From Brevibacterium sp. CBA3109 (GTDB lineage Bacteria > Actinomycetota > Actinomycetes > Actinomycetales > Brevibacteriaceae), in contig NZ_CP158281.1 of the NCBI RefSeq assembly GCF_040256645.1, positions 3,472,001-3,536,000 on the forward strand: a stretch of DNA of 64,000 nt, read 5' to 3'. The position numbers and the translations under genes are program-made. Below are positions 31,457 to 41,388 of the stretch, in pieces. The notes beneath the pieces are model-generated. The model was given only the letters and a program-made list of their open reading frames with translations. It had not been told where the DNA came from and ran no database searches. How positions within the stretch are numbered: the stretch's first letter is position 1; the number at the start of each line of letters is the position of its first letter.

Positions 31457-34135
31457 ATGCACAGCACAGAAGACCCCTCACCCACCCACCGTGAGTACGA
31501 CCATCTCGTCCACCTGACGGCCACCCGTCGTCGCGAATCCCAGCAGATCGTTGACTTCCTGCACACCGGAAGGTCCGTCATCGTCGTCTGCCTGACCGGC
31601 GATGGAACCCTGGACTTCGCCAGGTCGCTGGCGACCACACTCGGACAGCCACAGCACTCCATGCTGCGTGTGACCGCCCACACCACCGTTGCCGAGGTCG
31701 AGGAGTTCACCGACCCTGTGAAATTGGACGGCGGCCCCCGCATCATCTGCGGCGCCCACCTGCTCCCACCCGAGGCCGGACCGATCATCGACCGTGACCT
31801 TCACGTCTCGCGAGTGCCCATCGCCTACCTCGTCGACGGGGACAGACTGCGCACCGTCAGCCGAGACGGCAACGGACCACTCAGTCAGATCGCGGCCAGT
31901 TGGAGCAGCGGGGAACTCGAGCGGGTCGACCTGGCACGATTGACCGGCAGTGAATCGCTGGCGCTGGTGACCGGATTGGCGGGCACCGTACCGCTGGATG
32001 ACCTTCAGCTGCGCACCCTGGCGGCGCTGTCGGCCGGGCGTCCACTGATTGCCGCCGATCTCGTTACGTGGGCAGCGGAGTCTCCGCACAAGGTCCCACA
32101 GCGTTATCCCCACGCCAGCGTCGACACCCCGCCCTTTGGTCACCGAACACTGTCGCGGCTGGCGGCCCAGTATCCGCACCTGCATACGGACACACTCGTC
32201 GCTGCTCGCCGGCTCGGTGCCATCAGCCCCCTGCCCGTGTCCACCGCCAAGCTGCTCTTCGGCGACACGGTCATCGCTCGCCTCATCGACCTGAGACTGG
32301 CACGGGAGCTCGAAGTCACCGGCCAACCTTCGGTCGCGGTATCGCCGCTTCACGTCTCGGCGATCGACGGCGCGCGCCTCGGCGAAGCGAACGAAGAAGA
32401 GGACAGGAAGTTTCGCGCCAAGCTGGAGACGATGTGGCGGGCGGGCTATCCCGTCGGTGAGGTTGCCGCCATCAGCCTGGCCCGAGACGTCATCAACGAT
32501 GGTCGCGAGCTCAACCGGTCTCGAGTTCGGCTGCTGCTCGCAGCGGCCCGATCTCTCAACCGCCTCGGCGATCCGATGGAAGCCGCGGTGATGCTCCTGA
32601 CAGTCGAGGATGCGGTCCGGGACGATCCCTCTTTGCTCATCGAGTGGGAGCTGCAATCTATCACGGTCCGACTGGTCAGCGGCGACCGTGAGGGCGCAGT
32701 GAAACTGATCCGGGCCGGCGTCGACCACGGCCCCATGGGATGTGAACACAGACCGGACTACCTCGAGCTGCTCTTCGTCGCGGCCGCGGCACTCGCTTCG
32801 GACGCCGAACTCCCACAGTGGTGGACAGATTTCCTGCGGGACGTAGTCGACCCGCTGGTACCCGGAATTGCGAACCTCGTCTCCTCCTTCACCGGCAGTG
32901 TGGTGACCCGAGTCGAGGACGTCGGATCGGTCCTCGAATCTCCGCAGGCATCACCGGCACTTCGGCTGGCTGCTCTGGCGGCCATATGTCAGCATCACCT
33001 GAAGAACGATGACGACGATGGTCTGATCTCCGCCGTCGCGTCGGGATTCGACCTCATCACCGAGATCACCGCAGGCCGGTCATGGGCCCTGGATGACTTC
33101 ACCTTCACAATGGCCTGGTACTTCACCGTCGGAGCCACCGTCAACTGCCTCCTCGCCGGAGTCGAACACGAACGATCTGAACTCACCGCACGCCGGTTGC
33201 TAGAAGCGGCGTGCGGGGCATCGGCTCACAGCGGATGGCAGCTGACGGCCATGACCGCCTGGTGCATCGGAATTCTGCGCTTGCTCGAAGGCGAGATCGA
33301 CAGTGCGGCACGTGATTACGAGGCATTTTCGGCAGCGGTCAATCCGGCGCTGTTGGCCGTCGGCTGGGGCTTGCGCGACACGGTCGGCCGCTGGCAGCGC
33401 AGTCGTGCCCCATATTTTCACCTGCCTGCCGACGACGACAGGTCGAGGACACAGGGATACCGCCTCCACGATGGTCTGACGGCGTTCCTCCTCGGCCCGG
33501 GATCGACGCCCGCCGGCGAGTCACCAATATGGCTGCGCACCATCCTCACCCATGCTCGGTTCCTCGACGGCACCATCACCGCAGCACAGGCGAGCGCATC
33601 TCTGCGCAGGGACCCCGATATCGATCTGCCTGGACCGCGAGCAGCCCGCAGGCATGTTGATGCAGCGGATGCTGAGGAGCCCGAGGCGCTCCTTGCTGCT
33701 GGCCGCGAACTGCAGCAGGCCGGATACTTGGGAGCCGCTCGTCACGCCTTCAGGCAGGCTCGTGCTCTGTTCCTCGGCGACCGGATGAGTGCCCGCGCCA
33801 GAGTCGCCGGGGAGGCACTGGACGCCCTGCAGACCAGAGCCTCGATGACACCTGAGGACCCACGACCCACGACCGACTCATCGGTGACATCGACCGAGGC
33901 CTCGCCCGCCGTAACGCTGACGCAACGGGAGCTCGAGATCTGCCGACTGGTGGCCGAGGGACTGACGAACGTGCAGATCAGCCAGAGGCTCGTCCTGTCG
34001 GTGCGCACCGTCGAATCCCATGTCCTCCAGGCAAGGGCGAAGCTCGGGGCAGAGCGCAGGCGCGACATCCCCATGAAGATGCTCAAGCTCCGCGACGCCG
34101 GCCGGATCAATGCCGCGCACCGCCCGAAGAGGTGA
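31457..34135 (+). CDS. Large LuxR-family regulator with degenerate P-loop (LAL-like)
   Basis: An 892-residue protein. The C-terminal 65 residues are a LuxR helix-turn-helix (LTQRELEICRLVAEGLTNVQISQRLVLSVRTVESHVLQ). The N-terminal 300 residues resemble the STAND-type ATPase of LAL regulators. The P-loop position reads CLTGDGTLDFA, lacking the GKT/S lysine, so ATP binding is doubtful. The middle is helical, TPR-like. Its 3' end overlaps the convergent sortase gene by 29 bp. It is the obvious local candidate to control the pilus operon, by neighbourhood only. Confidence 0.8.
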   Translation: MHSTEDPSPTHREYDHLVHLTATRRRESQQIVDFLHTGRSVIVVCLTGDGTLDFARSLATTLGQPQHSMLRVTAHTTVAEVEEFTDPVKLDGGPRIICGAHLLPPEAGPIIDRDLHVSRVPIAYLVDGDRLRTVSRDGNGPLSQIAASWSSGELERVDLARLTGSESLALVTGLAGTVPLDDLQLRTLAALSAGRPLIAADLVTWAAESPHKVPQRYPHASVDTPPFGHRTLSRLAAQYPHLHTDTLVAARRLGAISPLPVSTAKLLFGDTVIARLIDLRLARELEVTGQPSVAVSPLHVSAIDGARLGEANEEEDRKFRAKLETMWRAGYPVGEVAAISLARDVINDGRELNRSRVRLLLAAARSLNRLGDPMEAAVMLLTVEDAVRDDPSLLIEWELQSITVRLVSGDREGAVKLIRAGVDHGPMGCEHRPDYLELLFVAAAALASDAELPQWWTDFLRDVVDPLVPGIANLVSSFTGSVVTRVEDVGSVLESPQASPALRLAALAAICQHHLKNDDDDGLISAVASGFDLITEITAGRSWALDDFTFTMAWYFTVGATVNCLLAGVEHERSELTARRLLEAACGASAHSGWQLTAMTAWCIGILRLLEGEIDSAARDYEAFSAAVNPALLAVGWGLRDTVGRWQRSRAPYFHLPADDDRSRTQGYRLHDGLTAFLLGPGSTPAGESPIWLRTILTHARFLDGTITAAQASASLRRDPDIDLPGPRAARRHVDAADAEEPEALLAAGRELQQAGYLGAARHAFRQARALFLGDRMSARARVAGEALDALQTRASMTPEDPRPTTDSSVTSTEASPAVTLTQRELEICRLVAEGLTNVQISQRLVLSVRTVESHVLQARAKLGAERRRDIPMKMLKLRDAGRINAAHRPKR

Positions 34136-35024
34136 GTCTCACCGGTCTCCCGGACCACCACACGTAGATACCCGCTGCGATCAGCCCCGCTGCCATGATG
34201 ACGATCCACCAGGGGAAGCCAGGAAGATCGGGTTCGGCTGTGCCGGACTCGAGATCGGCTGCCGGAGTCGGGAACACGCGTTCTGCTGTGATGAGGATGC
34301 GCTGCGAATTGATGCCCAACGGTGTGCAGGTGACGAGTGTGACGAGGTCCTTCCCGATGACCGGCTGCAGTGATTCGGTCTCATCGGGCTCGACGACCTG
34401 AGTGCGCACCACCTGGTAGGCGAGCACCTGCCCGAAGGTCGTCAACGTGAACATGTCGCCCTTGGTCACCTTGTCCAGGTGGGTGAACATGGTGGCATCC
34501 GCCAGACCGCGGTGGCCGGTGATGACCGAATGGGTGTCTTCTCCCCCGACCGGCAGGCTTGTGCCCTCAAGGTGCCCCAGGCCCTTGAGCAGGGTCTCAT
34601 CACTCGTGCCGTGGTAGACGGGCAGATCGAGTTTGATCGACTGAATCCGCAGCCGGGTCATGACTCCAGTGCTGCCGTCGTCAAGCACCTCATCGTAGGC
34701 AGGGGCGCCGTTGGACGCAGTGCCGCTGCCCGAGGGCAGGCGATGGTTCGATTCGAGCTGTGCTCCCGACTGCAGAGCGTCGTTGTACTCATGTGCGAGT
34801 TCGAGCTGTTCGGCGTCCTCGCCTCGATCGGGCTCAGCGACGCTCGCCGAGTCACCGATGATCCTCGACTGGTCCAGCTGGGAGAACCAGGCCGCGGCGC
34901 TGGGATAGGTCCAGATGCCCAGCCCTGTCAGGGCGATCAGCGCGATGACCAACGCGAACACGGGGACGCGCCAGCGGCGCCCGTCTGCCGACGGGCGCCG
35001 CGTGCGTTCAGGCGAGTGTGTCAC
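34107..35024 (-). CDS. Class C sortase (pilin polymerase)
   Basis: A 305-residue transpeptidase. It has an N-terminal membrane helix, the sortase barrel with catalytic His in VITGHRGLADATMFTHLD and TLVTCTP carrying the active cysteine, then the Arg of NSQRILI. A C-terminal membrane helix follows (FPWWIVIMAAGLIAAGIYVWW). The second helix and the position behind pilin genes mark class C, which joins pilin subunits through lysine. It starts at GTG and overlaps the backbone pilin stop by four bases (GTGA). Confidence 0.95.
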   Translation of the reverse strand: MTHSPERTRRPSADGRRWRVPVFALVIALIALTGLGIWTYPSAAAWFSQLDQSRIIGDSASVAEPDRGEDAEQLELAHEYNDALQSGAQLESNHRLPSGSGTASNGAPAYDEVLDDGSTGVMTRLRIQSIKLDLPVYHGTSDETLLKGLGHLEGTSLPVGGEDTHSVITGHRGLADATMFTHLDKVTKGDMFTLTTFGQVLAYQVVRTQVVEPDETESLQPVIGKDLVTLVTCTPLGINSQRILITAERVFPTPAADLESGTAEPDLPGFPWWIVIMAAGLIAAGIYVWWSGRPVRLTSSGGARH

Positions 35025-36403
35025 ACCTGGTTCTTGCGGCGGTTGGCCACAACGATGGCTGCACCACCGGCGATGAGCATCAGTCCGATGCCGGCGATCA
35101 TCGCGAGCATCTTTCCATCAGCACCGGTCAGCGGCAGGTCCGGGTGACCCTGCTGAGTGTTCTCGAAGTCGAAGACGACTGCGTCGCTGGTCGAACCTGC
35201 CTCGACGGTGACAGGGTTGACCGAATCGTCGAGGACGTAACCTGCAGGAGCCTTGGTCTCCTTGATCCAGTACTCCTGGGTCGTGTCGTCATTATTACCG
35301 ACCCAGAGGGTGATCGAGGCGGTGCCGTCGGCCTCGGTCGTCAGATTTCCAACGAGTTTGGTGGCATCGGCATCCGAGTAGATCGCGAACTCCGCACCGG
35401 CAAGGGTGTTCGACTTGTCGCCCTTGGCAGACTTGTGGATCGTCAGCGAGCCCCAGTTCGAACTGACCGCTGGCGTCTCGGCACCGGAGTCGTTGACGTT
35501 GACCAGCGCCGTGTTCTCGATCGTTCCGTCACCCTGACTTGTCACCTTCGTGGTGATCGTGGCGACGACGTCGTTGCCGGCCTTGAGCTTCTTCAGCCCG
35601 GCGGTGGTGAAGGTGATCTTCACTGTGCCATTGGATTCGGTGACCTGGTAGTCAGTGTCAGGGGTGAAGCCGGCCAACGAAGCCGACTGGTATGTCAGTC
35701 GAGGGTCCAGCTTGTCCGTGATGACGAAGGACGTGTAGCCGTGGTTGGCACGAGGAACGGGTGCTGTGATCGTCCAGTCGACGATCGAGTCGAGCACGGG
35801 CGCTGACGGGTTCGCAACGGTCTTGGTGGGCGTCGTGTCGTTGACCGAGTTCTTCGGGTAGACATTGACGTCGTAGATCCACTTGCCGTTGTCCTGCGAA
35901 AGCGGCAGGGTGACGAGGAACGGAGCGGTCGTCGAGGTGGCGTTGGCCGGCGGGCTCGACTCTGTGACGAGGTAGAGGCCCAGCGGCAGTCCGCCGAAGG
36001 TCGCCAGTCCGTTGCCGTCGGTCGTCTTCGTTGCCTTGTCAGCTGTGGTGAAGCCGCCATCGGTGATGTCCGAGGCCTGCAACCCGGAGATCGCGTCCCA
36101 GCCTTCGGGCGTGGTCAGGTCGATCGCCTGTCCGCCCTTCTCTGTGACCTGCTCGACCGTGAATCCGGCGCCGGCCAGCGGCTTGCCCAGTCCCGAGGTG
36201 TCGCTGATGACGGATCCGTCACCGCCGTCCGTTCCTTCGCTGCCATCGAACTTGTGGACGATGATCGATCCGGACTTGCTCGCATCGATGTTGCCCACGT
36301 TGTCAGTGGCCTGCGCCGTGCCGGCCACCCCAAGGAGGCTCAGTGCCGATACTGCCGCCACAGCGGTCAGACGCCGCCACAGACCCAGTTTCCTGCTTTT
36401 CAT
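35021..36403 (-). CDS. Backbone pilin, SpaA type (LPLTG)
   Basis: A 460-residue precursor. The signal peptide ends near VAGTAQA. The pilin motif NVYPKN, whose lysine is joined by sortase, lies near residue 184. CnaB-type domains follow, with an E-box (EYWIKETKAPAGYVLDD) for internal isopeptide bonds. The cell-wall signal LPLTG at 423-427, a hydrophobic helix and the RRKNQV tail close the protein. ATG at 36403 is chosen for the AAAGGG ribosome site. It is the second gene of the tip-backbone-sortase operon. Confidence 0.95.
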   Translation of the reverse strand: MKSRKLGLWRRLTAVAAVSALSLLGVAGTAQATDNVGNIDASKSGSIIVHKFDGSEGTDGGDGSVISDTSGLGKPLAGAGFTVEQVTEKGGQAIDLTTPEGWDAISGLQASDITDGGFTTADKATKTTDGNGLATFGGLPLGLYLVTESSPPANATSTTAPFLVTLPLSQDNGKWIYDVNVYPKNSVNDTTPTKTVANPSAPVLDSIVDWTITAPVPRANHGYTSFVITDKLDPRLTYQSASLAGFTPDTDYQVTESNGTVKITFTTAGLKKLKAGNDVVATITTKVTSQGDGTIENTALVNVNDSGAETPAVSSNWGSLTIHKSAKGDKSNTLAGAEFAIYSDADATKLVGNLTTEADGTASITLWVGNNDDTTQEYWIKETKAPAGYVLDDSVNPVTVEAGSTSDAVVFDFENTQQGHPDLPLTGADGKMLAMIAGIGLMLIAGGAAIVVANRRKNQV

Positions 36404-36413
36404 GTTTTCCCTT

Positions 36414-38933
36414 TCAGTTCTTCCGGTTCCTGCGGCGCAGGCCCTTGAGAAGTGCTCCCACACCACCTGCGGTCAGCAATGCTGCTCCGCCGACGATGAA
36501 AATCTGGCTTCCGGTTCCACCTGTGAGCGGCAATGCCACGGGCGGCTTCTGCTCATTGGTGAACGATCCGATCGACTGCCTGAGCTCATCGTCAGATCCG
36601 GACACCGTGAACGTATGTGGTGTGTCATCGAGGATGTAGCCCGCCGGGGCGGATTTCTCGACGAGCGCGTAGTCGCCCCATTTGAGACCGCTGACAGCGA
36701 ACTTGCCCTCTGCCGGGTCCTTGTCAGGACCGGTGCATTTGTCCGCCGAGGCGGCCGTGCAGTCCTCGACCTCAACTGCTGTTCCGTCAGGGCCGGTCAT
36801 CGTCCACACAGATCCCTTGAGTGCGCTTCCGCCTTCGTCGGTCTTCTTCCAGGTGACGTTTCCAGTCTTCGCGGTATTGGTGATCGTGCAGGTCACCGAG
36901 TCACCGGCCTTGAGCGTCACCGAGTCGGTCTTGACCGTGTTCTTCGGTCCGCAGTCCCAATCCGAGGCTTCGTAGCCTTCCGGTCCATCGAGCTCCGAGA
37001 GCTTGTAGTCACCGGCCTTGACCCTGACGTCGGTGACGGCTTTGGTGCCGGTCTTGCCTGCGACGGTTTTATCGCCGGTAGCCTTGTCACCGACAGCCTT
37101 CAGTGTCCAGTCGGTGTCCTTTGCCGTACCGGCGGCGTCCTTGTTGTCGACCTTCTTGACCAGCGTCAGCGAGGTGTCCTCGACCTTGTTGAGGTAGGTG
37201 CAGTCGACGGCGTCACCGGGTTTGATGCCCGTGAGATTCGTACTCTTCTCGTTGTCGAGCTTCTTCGTGTCCTTGGTCCCGTCGAGATGGGTCACCCCGC
37301 AGGAGCCGGAGGCGAATTCGAAGCCATCCTGCTGAGTCTCCGAAACAGCGATCGTCGCCCGACCCGTTGTCTTGTCGAACTTCAGTGCCCACTTCGCGTC
37401 GCCGCTGCTGTTGGTCTTCTGCGTCGCTGCGGTGGGCGCCTGAGTGATGCCACCGGTCGTGGCAGTGGCTTTCGCACCAACAGTCCAGTCCTTGCCCGGC
37501 TTGACGTTCTTGCCATCTTCGTCGGCAACGTCCTTGTGGATCGAGACGTTGGCAGTCAAAGGCGAGTTCGTGATCGTGCAGACGACGGCCTCGCCGAGGT
37601 TCGGAATGGTCACGGTGCCTGAGGTGCCCTCGCCCGATGCTCCGCTGATCGGCGTGTCATCGACCGTGCACGAATATTTGCTGGCGTAGTCATCGAGGTT
37701 CGCTCCGGCCGCACCGGCTTCGGAGAACTTGATGGTCGCCCCGCGCTTGGCCGGCTGAGGTCCGACGATCTCCTTCTGCAGGCCAGTGGCACTGCCTGTT
37801 GTCGTCGCTGTACCTAAGTCGGTGCTGCCCTGCTTGAGCGACAGGGTGAACTGGTCAGAGGCCTTGGCGCGCCCGCCGCTCACGTCTTTCCGCAGCGCGA
37901 TGGTGGCAGGCGATGAGCACGATGCGAGGTCGCTGCTCGACCAGGCGCCGGAGGCGAAATCTGCAGAGTTCGACCAATCAGGCATGTCATAGGTCTTGAT
38001 CGTCGAACCGGTTCCCAGATAGGCCCGCCCGCTGGCGTCAAATGCCACGCCGTTGACATCGGTGTTGGTCGTATATGTTCCCGAAGGAGAAGCCTTGATC
38101 TCTCCTCCGGCGCCTGCAGCCAAGTCCGCCTTCGTGACAGAGAAGACAGTGGTCGTATTGCTGGAACCGCGGACAACGAAGAGGTTGCCTTGCGAATCGA
38201 ATGCCATGTCACCGTTGGCCCTTCCGCCTGAGCCCATACTGGTGTCAACCGAACCCTTGAACGAGATGCTCTTCGAGCCTGAGTTATAGACATAGACGTT
38301 GAATCTCGAACCGGAGCTGGTGAACCCGCCGAAGTAGTAGAGACTGCTGTCGAGGTCGACGGCTCCACCGATGAATTGGATGCTGCTGTCTGTCCGTTCT
38401 GCACCCGTGGTGGACCACGTGCCGCTCGACGTGTCGAACTGATAGATTTCGACGGTCTGTGCAGAATCAGTCCGCTCGTAGGCGTAGTTCGGTGACCCGA
38501 TTTTTCCGATCCCGAGGCCGTTGAATGATGTCACTGGCACGTCGCGATACCGCCATCCGAAAATCGTCCAATAGCGCTCTTGCTTGGTGGCCGAATCACC
38601 GACTGCGACTCCCGAATTCTTCGTCACTTTCCGCATCTGACCGGAACTCGAGACCGAGTACACAGTCCCCGGTTCGCAGGTCATCGAGACGGCACCCGCA
38701 GCGGCACGTGCTGCTTCGGGAGCCTTCGTTCCAGGTGCCGAAGTTGCTGGAGCCTTCGTTTCGGGAGCTTTCGTCGCCGGTGGTGACGTCGCCGGAGCCG
38801 ACGTTGCGGGAGCCGAGGTAGCGGCATGCGCGGGCTCGGCCGGCAGCAGCACGATACCCATACCTGCCAGGATCATGACCAATGCGGTCAACGCAGCCCA
38901 TACAGAGCGCACACGCAATCGTGCCAGCGGCAT
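36414..38933 (-). CDS. Tip pilin/adhesin with CnaB repeats and LPLTG anchor
   Basis: An 839-residue surface protein. After a signal peptide (ends AHA near residue 37) there are about seven short (S/K)APxT repeats at 39-72. A region to about residue 345 has repeating beta-propeller-like phrases (GDMAFDSQGNLFVVRG, GVAFDASGRAYLGTG). Several prealbumin/CnaB-like domains follow, then LVEKSAPAGYILDD as E-box and LPLTGG at 801-806 with a hydrophobic helix and basic tail. It is probably the pilus tip adhesin. It lies first in the operon, 10 bases before the backbone pilin. Confidence 0.9.
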   Translation of the reverse strand: MPLARLRVRSVWAALTALVMILAGMGIVLLPAEPAHAATSAPATSAPATSPPATKAPETKAPATSAPGTKAPEAARAAAGAVSMTCEPGTVYSVSSSGQMRKVTKNSGVAVGDSATKQERYWTIFGWRYRDVPVTSFNGLGIGKIGSPNYAYERTDSAQTVEIYQFDTSSGTWSTTGAERTDSSIQFIGGAVDLDSSLYYFGGFTSSGSRFNVYVYNSGSKSISFKGSVDTSMGSGGRANGDMAFDSQGNLFVVRGSSNTTTVFSVTKADLAAGAGGEIKASPSGTYTTNTDVNGVAFDASGRAYLGTGSTIKTYDMPDWSNSADFASGAWSSSDLASCSSPATIALRKDVSGGRAKASDQFTLSLKQGSTDLGTATTTGSATGLQKEIVGPQPAKRGATIKFSEAGAAGANLDDYASKYSCTVDDTPISGASGEGTSGTVTIPNLGEAVVCTITNSPLTANVSIHKDVADEDGKNVKPGKDWTVGAKATATTGGITQAPTAATQKTNSSGDAKWALKFDKTTGRATIAVSETQQDGFEFASGSCGVTHLDGTKDTKKLDNEKSTNLTGIKPGDAVDCTYLNKVEDTSLTLVKKVDNKDAAGTAKDTDWTLKAVGDKATGDKTVAGKTGTKAVTDVRVKAGDYKLSELDGPEGYEASDWDCGPKNTVKTDSVTLKAGDSVTCTITNTAKTGNVTWKKTDEGGSALKGSVWTMTGPDGTAVEVEDCTAASADKCTGPDKDPAEGKFAVSGLKWGDYALVEKSAPAGYILDDTPHTFTVSGSDDELRQSIGSFTNEQKPPVALPLTGGTGSQIFIVGGAALLTAGGVGALLKGLRRRNRKN

Positions 38934-39306
38934 ACATTCCTCATTCCAGTTCCAAACGATCTCGCTCGCGTTGCCTCACATTCCTGTACGCACGCACGGC
39001 AGCATGCGGGCTGCAGACAGGCAGAGGAATTGAAGAGCAGAGCTTGATGAACTTCTTAAGACTAGGAAGTTGAATACGTAGAGACATTGCTGAGAACCGC
39101 CTCTTCAGCAATAGACCAGTAGTCGGGCTCGGCTTCGACCACCCTGTCTCTTACTACTCAGTAATTGCGACTTCAACTACCAGTAATTCCGGTTACATAC
39201 GTGCGTTGTGCTGGCTGCGCCCGTCCGCCACCTCCCCCACAACGGTGAGCAGAAGATCGCCCGAACGGCTGATCCGCATAGCCTCGGCACCGCATAGCGT
39301 TGAACC
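38934..39306. promoter_or_regulatory. Divergent promoter region of pilus operon and ABC genes
   Basis: A 373-bp gap that is more AT-rich than its surroundings. It contains an 8-bp inverted repeat (ATTGCTGA/TCAGCAAT, 39086-39112) and two direct copies of CAGTAATT (39159-39166, 39181-39188) exactly 22 bp apart, about two helical turns. These are candidate regulator sites for the pilus operon or the ABC exporter. No sure -10/-35 was found. Confidence 0.45.
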
Positions 39307-40194
39307 ATGATCACCTTGGACTCAATTTCGCGCAGCTTCGGCGCCAAGCAGGTTCTCCACGACCTCAGCTTCAGCATCGGTGAAGGCCGGATGACAGGTT
39401 TCGTCGGCTCCAACGGTTCCGGCAAGACGACGACCATGCGCATCCTCCTCGGCGTCCTGGCCCCGGACTCCGGTCGCATCACCGTCGACGGAGAAGACAT
39501 CACACCTGCACACCGCAGTGCGATCGGGTACATGCCCGAAGAGCGCGGCCTCTACCCGAAGATGCCGATCATCGACCAGCTCATCTACCTTGCTCGCTTC
39601 CACGGCCTCAGCCGCCATTCGGCCCGTCGCCGCGGGCTCGAACTCCTTGACCAGCTCGATCTGGGCGGCAAACCCAGCGACAACCTCGAAGCCGTCAGCC
39701 TGGGCAATCAGCAGAAGGTGCAGATCGCGGCCGCACTCATCCACCGTCCGCGGGCCCTCGTCCTCGACGAACCCTTCTCCGGACTCGACCCGGTTGCCGT
39801 CGAACGCACCCTCGAGGTGCTCAAGGACTTCGCCGATACCGGGGCGCCCGTCCTCTTCTCCAGTCACCAGCTCGACCTGGTCGAACGCCTCGTCGACGAC
39901 CTCGTCATCATCGAGGGCGGTCGGCTCGTGGCCAACGGCACCGCCGCTGAGCTGCGCAGTCAACGCAGCAGTCCCGAGTGGATTCTGCAGACCGACGCGG
40001 ACATGGGTTGGGTGCGCGAGATCCCCGACATCACCGTCGTCGAGTTCGACGGCAACTGGGTGCGCTTCGCCGCACCGAACCCCGATATCGCCGAGGCTGT
40101 GCTGCACCAGGCCATCACCGTGTCCTCCGTGAAATCCTTCGCCCCGCACACCGTCGCCCTCAACCGACTCTTCCAGGAGGTCACGCAGGCATGA
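39307..40194 (+). CDS. ABC transporter ATP-binding protein, NatA-like
   Basis: A 295-residue ATPase. Walker A is GSNGSGKTTT, the signature is the SLGNQQKVQ variant typical of NatA/YhaQ-type exporters, Walker B is ALVLDEPFSGLD and the switch is SSHQ. A C-terminal DUF4162-like domain follows residue 215. Its stop overlaps the permease start (ATGA). Probable role: ATP-driven export of ions or a toxic small molecule. Confidence 0.93.
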   Translation: MITLDSISRSFGAKQVLHDLSFSIGEGRMTGFVGSNGSGKTTTMRILLGVLAPDSGRITVDGEDITPAHRSAIGYMPEERGLYPKMPIIDQLIYLARFHGLSRHSARRRGLELLDQLDLGGKPSDNLEAVSLGNQQKVQIAAALIHRPRALVLDEPFSGLDPVAVERTLEVLKDFADTGAPVLFSSHQLDLVERLVDDLVIIEGGRLVANGTAAELRSQRSSPEWILQTDADMGWVREIPDITVVEFDGNWVRFAAPNPDIAEAVLHQAITVSSVKSFAPHTVALNRLFQEVTQA

Positions 40195-41360
40195 GCACCC
40201 AACAGGATTTGAACTCTTCCGATACGGACGCCCCGAAGAAGTCCGGGTTGGCAACGACTGCTCAGACACGGCGCGCGAGCTTCACCACGGCCATCGGTCT
40301 CGTCATCGAACGAGAGATCATGGTCCGCCTGAAGTCGAAGGCGTTCATGGTCTCGACGTTGCTGAGCATCGTCCTCTTCGGGGCGCTCGTGGCAGTGTCG
40401 GGGGCGTTGCCCTCACTGTTCTCCTCCACGGACGAGGTGGCGGTCACCTCGGCGGGGGCGAAGGCCGTTCAGGGAATCGACGGCATCGAACTCGTCTCCG
40501 TGGACAGCGTGGATGAGGCTAAGGCCCTGGTGACGTCCGAGGAGGTCGCGGCCGCAGTCGTCGACGACCCTCAGTCCCCGGTCGGTGTCACCGTCATCGC
40601 CGAACGCTCCGCACCCGATTCGCTGACGGGCGCGCTCAGCCAGGTGCCGACCGTTGAACTTCTCGACCCGGATGCCCCGGATCCGGGACTGACGTACCTC
40701 ATCGGGCTGGGGCTCGGGCTCGTGTTCTTCATGTCGGCAGTGACCTTCGGGACAACCATCGCCTCTTCGGTGGTGGAGGAGAAGCAATCAAGGATCGTCG
40801 AGATCCTGCTCGCATCCACCTCGGCGAAGGTGCTGATGTTCGGCAAGGTTCTCGCGTGTTCGATCCTCGCCTTCGCACAGATCGGCCTGACCGCGCTGTC
40901 CGTCCTCATCGGTGCCGCCATCAGTGGAAACGACCTGGTCCTCGGCAAGGTCACGGAACCGATCGCCTGGTTCATCCCGCTCTTCGTCGTCGGCTTCGTC
41001 ATGATCGCCTCCCTCTACGCCGCGGCCGCCTCGATGGTCTCCAGGGCTGAGGATCTGGGCTCGACGAGCTCTCCGATCATGATGCTCATCTTCCTGCCCT
41101 ATATGGCGGTCATCCTCTTCTCGTCCAACGAGACGGTGATGGCAGTGATGTCCTATATTCCGATCTCCGCTGCGGTCGCGGTTCCGATGCGCGTCTTCCT
41201 CGGCACCATCGAATGGTGGGAGCCGTTGGTGTCGCTGCTCATTCTCGCGGTCACCACCGTCCTGGCGCTCCTGTTGGCCACCCGCATCTTCGAACGCTCC
41301 ATCCTGCAGTCGGGCCCGAAGATGACATGGAAGCAAGCACTGAGCCACTCGAAGGGCTGA
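40191..41360 (+). CDS. ABC transporter permease, NatB-like
   Basis: A 389-residue ABC-2 type permease. One N-terminal helix (MVSTLLSIVLFGALVAVSG) is followed by an extracytoplasmic domain of about 120 residues. A cluster of five or six helices follows, with the conserved SSVVEEKQSRIVEILLAS coupling segment. It starts at ATG within the ATPase stop, with AGGAGG at 40175-40180. Confidence 0.92.
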   Translation: MSTQQDLNSSDTDAPKKSGLATTAQTRRASFTTAIGLVIEREIMVRLKSKAFMVSTLLSIVLFGALVAVSGALPSLFSSTDEVAVTSAGAKAVQGIDGIELVSVDSVDEAKALVTSEEVAAAVVDDPQSPVGVTVIAERSAPDSLTGALSQVPTVELLDPDAPDPGLTYLIGLGLGLVFFMSAVTFGTTIASSVVEEKQSRIVEILLASTSAKVLMFGKVLACSILAFAQIGLTALSVLIGAAISGNDLVLGKVTEPIAWFIPLFVVGFVMIASLYAAAASMVSRAEDLGSTSSPIMMLIFLPYMAVILFSSNETVMAVMSYIPISAAVAVPMRVFLGTIEWWEPLVSLLILAVTTVLALLLATRIFERSILQSGPKMTWKQALSHSKG

Positions 41361-41388
41361 GGTCGCCCGCCACCGGCTACCCGAAGAG

